A stretch of DNA of 36,484 bases, from the NCBI RefSeq assembly GCF_901905185.1, contig NZ_CABFMQ020000090.1:1-36484 (forward strand), written 5' to 3'. A program made the position numbers and the translations under genes. This document shows, in pieces, positions 16,607 through 25,572 of the stretch (its first letter is position 1; every line of letters begins with the position of its first letter). Source of the stretch: Methylocella tundrae. Its GTDB lineage: Bacteria > Pseudomonadota > Alphaproteobacteria > Rhizobiales > Beijerinckiaceae. Below the pieces are notes generated by a model. It saw nothing but the letters and a program-made list of their open reading frames with translations. It was not told the origin of the DNA and did no database searches.

Positions 16607-19600
16607 TCGTCGTCCTTCTCCCCCGTGATCGCTTTGGCCTCGGCCACCAGATCACCGAACTTGCCGTAGTTCACCTTGACCCCGTCATCGAGATCGAGCG
16701 CGATCTGCTGGTCGGCGGCGTGTTTCAGCTTCTCCTCAAAGACCGCCAGTTCCGCCCGCTGCTTCTTGAGGTCGTCCTGCTCCTTTTGGAGCTTCTTGCG
16801 ATAGCTGGTGCTGGTCGCCTTGGCCTTGTCGTCCTCAATCTTGTCGATGCGCGCGGGGATCTGGCCTTGGAGCGGGATGACATATTCCGTCCGCATCCGC
16901 GCCAACGTGCCTTCGTGATAGCGATGCAGGTAGACGAGGCATTGGAAGGCGCGCTGCTTGCCGCTGGAGAACAGCCAGTAGATCGGCCTTTTCTTGTACA
17001 TTGCCAAATGATGCTTGTAAAAGCCAGTTGCCAGGTAGCGGCGGATCGTGTCGCGCGGCTGCTCGCCGTTCGTCGGACCGAGGCTGGCGGCGATGAATTT
17101 CAGGTTCTCTTCGAGATACTCCTTCGGCCACGCGACACCGATGAACTCCGCGATGCGATTGGCAGCGTCGTCTCGGATGCCCCAGTCGGTTTCGAGCAGC
17201 GAGACGATGCCGTCATCGTCGGCTCGGAATTTTTTGTAGCGGCTGGGTTCGAAGTCCGCGTTGCCACTCTTGGCATAGATCAGTCCCGACTCGTCGAGAC
17301 TGTAGCGGCCCATCATGCAGCCGAGGACGTAGGAGACCAGTCGCTTGATGTCCTCTTCGCGGCTAGGCCTATAGAGCGTAATCTGGTCGTCTGGAACATC
17401 TGGCGTCAGTTCGTCTTGCAGTAGATAGGCATCGATGAAAATGCGATTATTCTCCTCCTCTAGCTCCTTCATTAGTGCTGCGCGATCCGAGAACGCTGCT
17501 GTAACGAGTTGCAGAGACCGCTCCAATGTTGGAACTTCATCTTGGATCGTTGGAAGTTCATGGAAATCCAATGACGTTTCACAGGAATCCCAATCCTGCT
17601 TTGCAAGGTCTATGGCAGCCTTAGCAATAGTAGACGAGCGTTCGCATGAGGCTTTTCTTGGAAACGGAAGTCTGCGGAAGTCTCCAGATTTGAAATGAAG
17701 GGTCGGATTGATAACATCGACCAACATGGACGCAAGTTTCGTGTTTGAGAACGCCAGAGCAGCAAACTGCTCGGATTCACTGTCAAAAAAAGCACTTTGC
17801 CCACTACAATCGAAAAGCGAGCCGGCGGGAACATATCGCGTCGCAATTCCAGATGAAACGATATCCGTCCATGTGATATGAGGACGAAATATGTAGTCTA
17901 GATTAAAATTGTGCGCCCAAATGCGCCCCGATGGATGAAGGCGTGTTTGCAAATCATAGCCATCGTTCGCCCAATCGATCACGAAAATGAGGTTTCCATA
18001 CCACCTGCGTTGCTCGCCGCCTTTGTTGTAAGGGAACCACTTTAGCCCAGACGCTTTTGCCTGTTCTCTTGTCTTCGCAGATCTATTTATCTTCCAGTGC
18101 GCGACCTCATGCCATAGACGGAGATATCGAGAGTTCTCGCCAGTTGTCAGTCCCTCCCTCGGTTCTGAAACCGTTTCCATCGACGGGGAATCAAAAAGCT
18201 TTGTAATCGTTGGAGACAACCAATACGAAATAGGAGCCCCGGGAATATGCAGAAATGATTGCTGAGTGGCCCTTGCAAAGCGCGGCACCTGATTCAAAAG
18301 TGCATTCCGCTTTTCTTCGACCGTACCGCTAACTGCACGGATAAAAACTGGTGTATAAGGATTGACTACACTCTTCTGTATCGCGAAGGCAACAACTTGT
18401 ACAACTTCGCCACCAAGAAATTCAAAGACGCCGGGACCAAGATGCGCCGCAGATTGAAGAGACGCGGAAGACAGTAACCATTCTCGAAACGCCTCATATG
18501 TGGACGTAAACATCCAGTTGTGTTTTGTTATCATTCCGACGCGACCGTTCTTCCGCGCCATGTGGCAACATTGCTGAATGAATGCGGCGAACAAATCGGC
18601 TTTGCCTGCATTGAAATGTTGGGACACAAACTCCTTTAGACTCGCCGGCATACCGTTGCGTCCGCCCATATAAGGAGGATTTGCCACAACTGCATCGTAT
18701 TGCTTTGCCAACGATCGAGTTTGCCGAAGCAATGGTACGAGGTCTTGGGCGACAGCGTGTGTGAGATCCCCATGCCTCAGAACTTGGTCGAGTCGCCGCT
18801 CGATCTCAGGCAGTTTGCCCGCAAGATCTTCTGGAACCTGAATCAATGATCCAAACGTCTTTGCATTAGCGAACAGTGCCAGCAACGATGCGACATCGCC
18901 CAGCGAGACGTGGCCCTTCTCGGCTAGTGCCTTCCTGCTGAGCAACGGCGTCTCGGCGTCCGCTATCTCCTCGAAGAGGTATTCCTTTGGCGTCTTGTCC
19001 TTGTCGATCGGCGCATTCAGCGCGTTCGTGATGCTTGCGGCATCGATGCCCTTGCTTTCCACGAACGCCATGACGTTCGGCTCGACGTAGTTATCGAAAA
19101 TGCGGCGGTCGTCGGCGCGCGCCTTCATCATCAAGGCGAACGCCGCGAGTTGGGCCGCGCGGTCGTCGATCTCAAGACCGAACAGGTTCCTTTGCAGGAT
19201 CAGCGCGGGGATTTCCTTGGCTCGGTAGCCGCGTTCCTCGTAGATCGTTTTGAAAAGATCGTAAGCCTCGACGAGGATGTGGCCCGACCCGCAGGCTGGG
19301 TCGAGGAAGGTCAATTCCTCGGGATTCAGGCTGGACGGCGTAATCTCCCTAAGCTTATCCTGCACTTCCTGCGTCTGCTCGGCGGGCTCAATGTAATATT
19401 CCATCTTTTGCTGCAGCGCCGAGTTCGGATAGGTTGCGAGCCATTGCCGTCCGAGCGTGTTCTGGACGAGATATTTGACGATCCAGTTCGGCGTAAACAG
19501 CTGCGTGGCCGCGGGAATGTCCTCGCTCGCGACCACCTTGCCGATCACCTTGGCCTTCTTCTCCGAGATGTAGAATTGGTAGAGCCAACCGATGATCTCG

Positions 19601-20217
19601 ACGTCCTTCCAGTCCTCCTCGGCGATATCGTTCACCAGTTTCCGGATCAGCGAATCCGAATGGAGCAGATTGTCGGGCAGAAGCAGTTCGGTCTCGTCGT
19701 CGATCCGCTCGAACAGGAACGGCATGGCCGCATGCAAGGCGTTGCACTGCGCCGTCAGGAGCAGCCGGAAAAGCTCGGAATCCTTGTTGCCGGCCTGCTT
19801 CAGATCGATGATCCGGTCGCGCTTCAAGCCCGGGAGGTTCACCTGCTCGGCATCGGCGTGTTCGAGGATCTCGGGCGTCGGCTTGCCATCCGGATGGCTG
19901 AGGACGCGATAGCCATGGTCGAGATAGCCATGCAATTCCATAAAGCGGATGGCGACAAGCCGGTTGAACCATGTGTATGCCATGGCTTCCATCGTCTGGT
20001 CGAAACCGTTCCGCCGGACGCGCTCTTCCAGCAACTTCCTTTTCCTGCCGACGGCGCGGGGATGCTCCCGTCCGGCGACCACGACGACGTCGCCCCGTTC
20101 GACGACGGGCTCCACCTTGGTCGCCATCAGGCCGAAGAAGGCGGCGCGATCCTTCATCGCCTGAATGAAATCCCGGCGCGCCTGTGGCGCATAGCTTTTC
20201 AGATCGGAGCGGTTCAT
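16603..20217 (-). CDS. pglX: BREX-1 adenine-specific DNA methyltransferase PglX
   Basis: 1,204 residues, the family length. S-adenosylmethionine-binding motif I LDPACGSGHILVEAYDLF lies near residue 304 and catalytic motif IV NPPY at 513-516. In type 1 BREX, PglX methylates adenine in a non-palindromic site to mark host DNA and contributes to phage recognition. ATG 20217 is chosen because the family begins MNRSDLKSYAPQARRDF; the frame continues upstream to 20268 but overlaps brxC. It starts 7 bp after the brxC stop. The part between roughly 17,425 and 18,900 (residues ~440-930, including NPPY and the presumed target-recognition domain) is visibly less GC-rich than both flanks: two 60-base samples hold 30 and 26 G+C against 36 and 37 outside. 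This suggests allele exchange of the specificity region. Confidence 0.95.
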   Translation of the reverse strand: MNRSDLKSYAPQARRDFIQAMKDRAAFFGLMATKVEPVVERGDVVVVAGREHPRAVGRKRKLLEERVRRNGFDQTMEAMAYTWFNRLVAIRFMELHGYLDHGYRVLSHPDGKPTPEILEHADAEQVNLPGLKRDRIIDLKQAGNKDSELFRLLLTAQCNALHAAMPFLFERIDDETELLLPDNLLHSDSLIRKLVNDIAEEDWKDVEIIGWLYQFYISEKKAKVIGKVVASEDIPAATQLFTPNWIVKYLVQNTLGRQWLATYPNSALQQKMEYYIEPAEQTQEVQDKLREITPSSLNPEELTFLDPACGSGHILVEAYDLFKTIYEERGYRAKEIPALILQRNLFGLEIDDRAAQLAAFALMMKARADDRRIFDNYVEPNVMAFVESKGIDAASITNALNAPIDKDKTPKEYLFEEIADAETPLLSRKALAEKGHVSLGDVASLLALFANAKTFGSLIQVPEDLAGKLPEIERRLDQVLRHGDLTHAVAQDLVPLLRQTRSLAKQYDAVVANPPYMGGRNGMPASLKEFVSQHFNAGKADLFAAFIQQCCHMARKNGRVGMITKHNWMFTSTYEAFREWLLSSASLQSAAHLGPGVFEFLGGEVVQVVAFAIQKSVVNPYTPVFIRAVSGTVEEKRNALLNQVPRFARATQQSFLHIPGAPISYWLSPTITKLFDSPSMETVSEPREGLTTGENSRYLRLWHEVAHWKINRSAKTREQAKASGLKWFPYNKGGEQRRWYGNLIFVIDWANDGYDLQTRLHPSGRIWAHNFNLDYIFRPHITWTDIVSSGIATRYVPAGSLFDCSGQSAFFDSESEQFAALAFSNTKLASMLVDVINPTLHFKSGDFRRLPFPRKASCERSSTIAKAAIDLAKQDWDSCETSLDFHELPTIQDEVPTLERSLQLVTAAFSDRAALMKELEEENNRIFIDAYLLQDELTPDVPDDQITLYRPSREEDIKRLVSYVLGCMMGRYSLDESGLIYAKSGNADFEPSRYKKFRADDDGIVSLLETDWGIRDDAANRIAEFIGVAWPKEYLEENLKFIAASLGPTNGEQPRDTIRRYLATGFYKHHLAMYKKRPIYWLFSSGKQRAFQCLVYLHRYHEGTLARMRTEYVIPLQGQIPARIDKIEDDKAKATSTSYRKKLQKEQDDLKKQRAELAVFEEKLKHAADQQIALDLDDGVKVNYGKFGDLVAEAKAITGEKDDE

Positions 20218-20224
20218 GGTCTGG

Positions 20225-23200
20225 TTACCGGATTTCGATGCGTTCGTTGTTCGCCAAGGCCGTCTCAAGCTCCTGCCGCAAGTCGTCCAGGAAGCCGTTC
20301 ACGTCGTCGGGCGTTTCCAAGTAGGGCGTCGTCATGATTTTGGCGGGCGTAACGATTCTGCGCTTTCGGATGGGCGCCGGAGGTGTCGGCGGCGTCTGCT
20401 GATCGCCGGGTCCCCCGCCGCTCCCGCCGGTTGCAGGCATTGGCGGCGCGACGAAGGTCTCGATTCGCAGAATGGCGCTATCGTATCCTTTCTCGGCTTC
20501 GCTTTCGGCCTGCGTGATATGCGCGAGGCTTTCCTGCGCGCGCACCTGTTCGCGCAACGCTTCCAGCGGCCTGACGCAGACGGTTCGCAGGCTGGCGTCG
20601 GCGCGAACCGCCGTCAATTCCTTGTCTAGGCGGGCGATGAGCGCATCGATCTTGTCGATGACCTCGTTCCGACGCGATGACAACAGAAGCGAGTTGGTCG
20701 CACTGACCGCGGCGATAAGATCTTCGGCCTCCTTGACCAGGCCATAAGGTCGCCGCGCCGAAAGAATCTCGCCCATGCGCGTCAGGACCGGCCCCGCCTT
20801 TTCATCCCGTTCCAGTTCGAGCCGGTTGAGCTGGAAGGCGGAATATGCTTTGCGGAGCTTTTCCCAAGTCGCCTTCTGGCGGTCATAGAAGTGCTCCAGT
20901 TCGTCAAATTCTTCGGCTAGGTCGGTCAGGTCGGCCTTCAAGCCGTTGAAGCGTTCGATGAGCTTCCGGCTTTCCCGGTCGTTGAGGAGCGGGTTGATCA
21001 GCGTCAGGCCGTCGCGGATCTCTTTGGCCCCCGGATAATCGCCGGTGTCGGCCAATTGCTTGAAGGCGTTCAGCGACGTCTGCCAGTCCCTGAGCTTCCC
21101 TTGCAGGAAGGAGCCGATGGCGTCCTCGTCGTCCGGCCCCATTTCGGCGAACAACTCCTTGCCGAGGGCGCGGGCGTTCTGGATCGCCTTAGGATCGGCG
21201 GTTTCGCGCCTGCGAACGACGACCTTGCGGCGCTTCGCCGGCGTCGTGATCGCCTCGTAGATCTTGTCGATAGGCAGGACGGCGGAGTCCATCGACAGCG
21301 TAACCTCGCCGAGCACGACGAGGCGCGCCAGCAGCAGCAGCAATTCCTCGTCCGGCCAGCCATAGGGCCTCAGCGAGTATCGCTTCTCGATCATGTCGTG
21401 CAGGACGACCTGCTGGCTCTTCAACGAGGCGAGGCGCAGGTATTCGCGCAGGTCGTCAAGGGCCTCCGGATTGTTCTCGCCGGCCTGAAGCTCCAACGTC
21501 TGCTTGTCGACGTCGTTGCTCCGAAGGACGGTTTGGATTTCCTTCAACGGCTCGGAAACGAGCCGTTTCAGGTAGCCCATCTTGCTGAAGGTGTTCTTGA
21601 CGAGATATTCCATCGCGTCGTCGAGAAGCTCGATCGGCTTCGCACCCCTTGTCTTCAGCAATTGTCCTGCGGCGAAATATTCGGCGGCGGATAGCATGTC
21701 GGCAAGGAGCGCGATCAGGCGCTCCCGGCGGTCGCGATTGTCCGCCGCGCAGGCGTTCAGGATGCGCTTGGTCGATTCCGGCAGCGTTCCGTCGTTCTTG
21801 CGGGAAACGTATTTCTCGGTCTGGAGATAGGTGCGAAGCTCGCGACCAAGCTTTTCGTCATTGCCAAGCCGGACCAACACGCAGCCGCCATCCGCCGTGC
21901 TCTCGAGAACGCTCTTGGCGTTGTCGAAGGATTCGTAATCATCGGCCAATGGCGTGATGACCGATACGAGAAGCGCTCCCTCTCTCTGGTTTCCGACGGG
22001 AAACATGTCACAACGGCGATTGAATTCAAAATCCTTCGAGTTCACGCTGTAACGATGCTTGCGTCGCCCGTCGAGGACCTCGTCGAAGATGATGTCTCCC
22101 AGCAGCTTGGCCTCCTCGCCGCTCGAAAGATCGACCTGTTTGATCTCTTTGTTTATGTCGCGCTCTTCGTTGGTCAGGAAGAAATAGACGTCCCCGCTGC
22201 GGTTGATCAGCGTTTCGCTTTCGAGGCGACCAAGGCTCTCAACGATCTGCTTACGCAGGGCCAGACGGTCGCCGTCGATCCTATCGAGGCAGAGCGTGAC
22301 GAGGTTGTCGACGTTGCCCTTCATCTCCTCGACGTAGCGGATGAGGAACAGGACCTGGAGCAGACGGACGTCGAAGGGCCCGAGGCCGGGGTTGTCCCCG
22401 GCCTGATCGATCGTCTTCTTGACCGAGGTGTCTAGAAAGCTCTCGATGGAGGGATAGAAATCGTAAAGAGGCACCAAGATGCCGACTTCGCTCGCGGAAA
22501 CGGTTTTCGCAGCAGACTGGAAGGCGTCGAGCATAGACCGTTCGCCGCGCGCCAGATGCAAGCCCGTCGCCCCGGCCTTGCGAATGGATTCGAATATCCT
22601 TTGGACCAGCAGGAACTGATAAGGAGCGAACGGGTAGTTCCTGACGAAATCCTCCTTGTCCTTGAAAGGGCGGAAAGCCATGCCGCAGTCCTTGAACGTA
22701 AGCTGGCTCTTGAGGATGTCGCCCTTCGCAACGAACTCCGCTTCGAGCGCGTCCTTCACGTCGGGACGCTTCGCCAGAAGACGGGCCTGAATGACCTCGT
22801 CGACGTTGGCGCTCGACAGCGACAGAGGCGGAAAAAATCGTCCCTGAATCTTGGAGAAATCCTGCTTCTTCGTCCTGCTCATGTCGCCCAGAACGGTGTC
22901 CATGTCCTCTTGGGAGGTCACGATCACCCACGCACGGCGACGGCAGAGCGTCCCGAGTTCTTCCGTGATCGTTTGCAGATTGAGCATCAGATGCGAGTCG
23001 GTCCCGATGAACTGGCCGACTTCGTCGACGAGGAACGCGATTCGATGCCGAGGCCCCTTCGAGTCCAGGTATTCGTTCACCCACCTGCAGAAATTCTCTA
23101 CCGAGAGGGCGAAGTTGCCCTCGGCCCCTTCGATCCATCGGATGCTCGCCGCCTCGCTTTGTCCGAGCGATTCGCTCAGCGCCTTGACGACCTCATCCTG

Positions 23201-23836
23201 ATTGAACTGATAGGCGTCGCGCTCGTTTTCCCAAGTGGTTCCGGTAAGCCGTTCGAAGGCGGCATGGAAAGCTTTCAGTTTGCCCTTGCCGTCGAGATAG
23301 CGCTCCATGTGCGCGATGTGAGGGTGGTCGCCGCTATACCCCTGCAATTCGTTCAGGACCTTCAGGAAGACTCGCAGGATCAGATCGCGTCCAGTACCGC
23401 TTCCGTGGTCTGCCTTGCTGTCGATGTTGAACAGGACGACGTCGGTATCGGCGACGACGGCGCGCTTGATGTCGGCGAAGAGCGTGGCGTCACGGATCTT
23501 GCTCTCGAAGAATTCGACCGCGCGCCGGCTCTGGCCGTCGCTCGTATAGGTGCGGTTGCTCAGCAGATAGGACAGCACCTTCAGGAAGTGAGACTTACCG
23601 GAGCCGAAAAAGCCGGAAATCCAGATAGCCATTTTGCCAGTCGGATCGACGTTCCTCCCGTCCTCCAACGCCTGGAGATACCATTCGAAGAATTTGCGGA
23701 AATGGCGATCCAGCTCACGCGTGATGACAAACTCGTCCAGCTCCTGCCAGACCGAGTTGTTGTCGAGTTGATCTGCCTTCACGACCCCGTTGATGGGCCG
23801 GAAAATATCGCGTTCGAAAAGCTTCTCGATGAGCAT
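20225..23836 (-). CDS. brxC: BREX type 1 P-loop ATPase BrxC
   Basis: 1,203 residues, the family size. Near the N terminus it has the Walker A loop WISGFFGSGKSHFLK and farther on IAFLVDEVGQFIG, a Walker B-type strand. The N-terminal motif RDIFRPINGVVKADQLDN is typical of BrxC. Long alpha-helical stretches follow, and the C terminus carries a Gly/Pro-rich linker (about GGSGGGPGDQQTPPTPP) before a final ~50-residue basic tail. BrxC is an essential ATPase of BREX complexes and contributes to both methylation and phage exclusion. It begins 12 bp after brxB and ends 7 bp before pglX. Confidence 0.95.
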   Translation of the reverse strand: MLIEKLFERDIFRPINGVVKADQLDNNSVWQELDEFVITRELDRHFRKFFEWYLQALEDGRNVDPTGKMAIWISGFFGSGKSHFLKVLSYLLSNRTYTSDGQSRRAVEFFESKIRDATLFADIKRAVVADTDVVLFNIDSKADHGSGTGRDLILRVFLKVLNELQGYSGDHPHIAHMERYLDGKGKLKAFHAAFERLTGTTWENERDAYQFNQDEVVKALSESLGQSEAASIRWIEGAEGNFALSVENFCRWVNEYLDSKGPRHRIAFLVDEVGQFIGTDSHLMLNLQTITEELGTLCRRRAWVIVTSQEDMDTVLGDMSRTKKQDFSKIQGRFFPPLSLSSANVDEVIQARLLAKRPDVKDALEAEFVAKGDILKSQLTFKDCGMAFRPFKDKEDFVRNYPFAPYQFLLVQRIFESIRKAGATGLHLARGERSMLDAFQSAAKTVSASEVGILVPLYDFYPSIESFLDTSVKKTIDQAGDNPGLGPFDVRLLQVLFLIRYVEEMKGNVDNLVTLCLDRIDGDRLALRKQIVESLGRLESETLINRSGDVYFFLTNEERDINKEIKQVDLSSGEEAKLLGDIIFDEVLDGRRKHRYSVNSKDFEFNRRCDMFPVGNQREGALLVSVITPLADDYESFDNAKSVLESTADGGCVLVRLGNDEKLGRELRTYLQTEKYVSRKNDGTLPESTKRILNACAADNRDRRERLIALLADMLSAAEYFAAGQLLKTRGAKPIELLDDAMEYLVKNTFSKMGYLKRLVSEPLKEIQTVLRSNDVDKQTLELQAGENNPEALDDLREYLRLASLKSQQVVLHDMIEKRYSLRPYGWPDEELLLLLARLVVLGEVTLSMDSAVLPIDKIYEAITTPAKRRKVVVRRRETADPKAIQNARALGKELFAEMGPDDEDAIGSFLQGKLRDWQTSLNAFKQLADTGDYPGAKEIRDGLTLINPLLNDRESRKLIERFNGLKADLTDLAEEFDELEHFYDRQKATWEKLRKAYSAFQLNRLELERDEKAGPVLTRMGEILSARRPYGLVKEAEDLIAAVSATNSLLLSSRRNEVIDKIDALIARLDKELTAVRADASLRTVCVRPLEALREQVRAQESLAHITQAESEAEKGYDSAILRIETFVAPPMPATGGSGGGPGDQQTPPTPPAPIRKRRIVTPAKIMTTPYLETPDDVNGFLDDLRQELETALANNERIEIR

Positions 23837-23848
23837 GTCAACCTCGGA

Positions 23849-24427
23849 TCACGGGACCAGCCTGAAGGCCCGATAGTAGTTGGCATTCCTGATTTTCCCG
23901 AACAGTCGGAGCGACAGCCCGTCATAGGAGCCCGGATAGAATATGACGAGCGGAGTCTTGCCCATCACGGAGTGCAGATTGTTCAGAAGCGAATGAATTC
24001 GAAGGAGCGGCCAGACCGTCCCGGCGCCGGACACGATGACGACGTCGTGCTGATCCGGTTGAGCAGCGCGCGCGAACAGATGGTTCAGCCTATCTTCCCT
24101 AAGCGGCCCCTTTACGAGTTCATCTCTCACAAACCGCTCCCCTTTGATCCGCTCCATCTTCAAAGCTTTGTCGAGGAGGTTTCGACTCTTTAGGCAGTCC
24201 AAGACGAAATCGAACAGATCGACGTGCTTGACCCGCAGTCCGTGCTTCTGCTTTGGAATATGTTGGAGCAGCGTGCGCAGGTGATCGCGAACGATAAGTT
24301 CGTCCTCTGGTGGGTAGTCGAAGATGTAGAACGCGATCTCGTTGCCGATCCCACTTCCGCTGAGAAACGCGTCGGACGTAATCCTCGCCAGGATCTTGTT
24401 CAGGCGTTCGCGAAGCGAGGCGCTCAC
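23849..24427 (-). CDS. brxB: BREX protein BrxB (DUF1788)
   Basis: 192 residues, normal for BrxB. Recognisable DUF1788 features are IAFYIFDYPPEDELIVRDHL near the N terminus, the DLFDFVLDCL helix, VVIVSGAGTVWPLLRIHSLLNNL, and the closing VIFYPGSYDGLSLRLFG. BrxB is a core component required for methylation and defence in type 1 systems; its biochemical role is not well defined. The start is a GTG that overlaps the brxA stop (GTGA at 24427-24424), a typical coupled arrangement. Confidence 0.93.
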   Translation of the reverse strand: MSASLRERLNKILARITSDAFLSGSGIGNEIAFYIFDYPPEDELIVRDHLRTLLQHIPKQKHGLRVKHVDLFDFVLDCLKSRNLLDKALKMERIKGERFVRDELVKGPLREDRLNHLFARAAQPDQHDVVIVSGAGTVWPLLRIHSLLNNLHSVMGKTPLVIFYPGSYDGLSLRLFGKIRNANYYRAFRLVP

Positions 24428-25014
24428 GGGGACACCCGAATGCAGCGAAGGACGTAGCCCTCGCGGTTCGCTTTTAGATAGGCGAGCACCTCGTCGGCGA
24501 CATGCACGGTCTTCAAATTAAGGTTCTTGGTGTCGTCGATGTAGCCGGCTTGAGCGAGCATCTGGAAGACTGAGGAACGCAGCCTCGCCCGCGTCGATTC
24601 GGTCCAATGCGGCATTTCCGGGTCGCGCTCCCGGCAGCCGTCGAGATATTCGTCGAACATCTTGTTCGAAAGCGCGGCGCCGAACCGGCGGTATTGCTCG
24701 CCGACGACCATTATCATGAAGTCGCCAAGGAGCGGGCTGTGCTTCACCGCGGCGGCCAGCAGAGCGTGGGTGGCGACAGATCCCCTCCCGTCGCGAACCA
24801 GCACCCAAAGCTCGGGCCCCATCGTTTCCAGCCGCCCCCTGATCAACTGGGTGAGGCGTCGCGCCGTGGTCGGAGTGCGAGCTTGAAGAATGTTCCGTTT
24901 CGCGATCGCGTCCTTCCAGCCTTCGGCGTCGATGCGCCGAAGGAGCAGATCAGCGATGCGCCTACTCTCGGACAGCTTCAAGGATCCGCCGGTGATGTCG
25001 GCTTTGTATCTCAT
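24424..25014 (-). CDS. brxA: BREX protein BrxA (DUF1819)
   Basis: 196 residues from ATG 25014, typical for BrxA. It starts MRYKADITGGSLKLSESRRI, the conserved beginning of the family, and contains NILQARTPTTARRLTQLIRGRL and the later ARLRSSVFQMLAQAGYID helix. BrxA is a small DNA-binding protein of type 1 BREX. GGAAGG lies about 4-9 bases before this ATG, a strong ribosome-binding site. The reading frame stays open upstream to 25251; the extra stretch (MLHTLRNVGRFDLGGYAL, ATG 25122) looks coding-like, so a longer BrxA or a decayed upstream gene fused in frame cannot be excluded. Confidence 0.9.
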   Translation of the reverse strand: MRYKADITGGSLKLSESRRIADLLLRRIDAEGWKDAIAKRNILQARTPTTARRLTQLIRGRLETMGPELWVLVRDGRGSVATHALLAAAVKHSPLLGDFMIMVVGEQYRRFGAALSNKMFDEYLDGCRERDPEMPHWTESTRARLRSSVFQMLAQAGYIDDTKNLNLKTVHVADEVLAYLKANREGYVLRCIRVSP

Positions 25015-25165
25015 TCCCGCCTTCCATAGGGGCGTGTCGACGTCCACCAAATCCGCGATCTTCTCGCCAAGGGCGTAGCCCCCGAGGTCGAACCGACCGA
25101 CATTCCTGAGCGTGTGCAGCATCGCTAGATCCCGTTCCCGAAACCGATGATCGTCGACAGCGACG

Positions 25166-25369
25166 TCATATAGGGCGCCTTTTCTTCCCGCGACGGGCGA
25201 GCCAGTTGACGATCGCCTCCTCGACGATTTCATAGGCGTTCCGTTCGTCATCCAGCGCGGCTTTCTTCAATTCCTTGATGAGATCTGCGTCCAAGTAGGC
25301 CAGAAACGACGTACGTCCGTCGGCCCGAGAACGGTTGGGTTTAGATTCCTGATTAGACGCTCTTATCAT
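25166..25369 (-). CDS. Ribbon-helix-helix-type DNA-binding protein (candidate BREX regulator)
   Basis: 67 residues. The segment RTSFLAYLDADLIKELKKAA, then DDERNAYEIVEEAIVNWL, fits a ribbon-helix-helix fold: one beta strand then two amphipathic helices, with a basic tail (ARRGKKRRPI). Such proteins bind DNA as dimers and often repress their own promoter or act as antitoxins. It is the first gene on the strand that carries BREX, ending about 150 bp before brxA. Three near-identical 8-base tandem repeats lie directly upstream (25377-25400). No toxin partner is adjacent. AGG sits about 6 bases before ATG 25369. Most type 1 BREX loci with a dedicated regulator carry a larger WYL-domain BrxR, so a ribbon-helix-helix protein would be a different solution (inference). 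Confidence 0.6.
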   Translation of the reverse strand: MIRASNQESKPNRSRADGRTSFLAYLDADLIKELKKAALDDERNAYEIVEEAIVNWLARRGKKRRPI

Positions 25370-25376
25370 GGATACC

Positions 25377-25400
25377 TAGATAGCTGGATGGCTGAGATGC
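25377..25400 (-). promoter_or_regulatory. Tandem 8-bp repeats, candidate operator upstream of RHH-BREX
   Basis: On the plus strand TAGATAGC (25377-25384), TGGATGGC (25385-25392) and TGAGATGC (25393-25400) are consecutive variants of one 8-base unit, starting 8 bases upstream of the RHH start codon. Ribbon-helix-helix proteins commonly bind such arrays cooperatively. Autoregulation is inferred. Confidence 0.45.
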
Positions 25401-25572
25401 TGCGTGTTTACCGGGGACCATGCAAAGTCGTGGGGCTCAAAGTCTTTATTGGTTAAGTTCTAGGTTCTTTGCGAAGTCGCGGTTCGCCTGGCTGCCTCCG
25501 AGATTGGCGCGAGAAGCTAAGGCACCCCACAGTTTTGCATGCTCTCCCTTGGGTTTGGCGGTGCGGGCCGTC

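Noticed and set aside
17425..18900. pglX being a pseudogene because of its odd composition
   Set aside because: The frame is intact over the whole 1,204 codons and the catalytic motifs are complete; exchange of a domain explains it better.
22556..24193. 545-codon plus-strand open frame opposite brxC and brxB
   Set aside because: Shadow of two recognised BREX genes, with no motif of its own.
25166..25369. Toxin-antitoxin pair formed by the RHH gene
   Set aside because: No toxin-like partner lies beside it; the only downstream gene is brxA, so a regulatory role is preferred.
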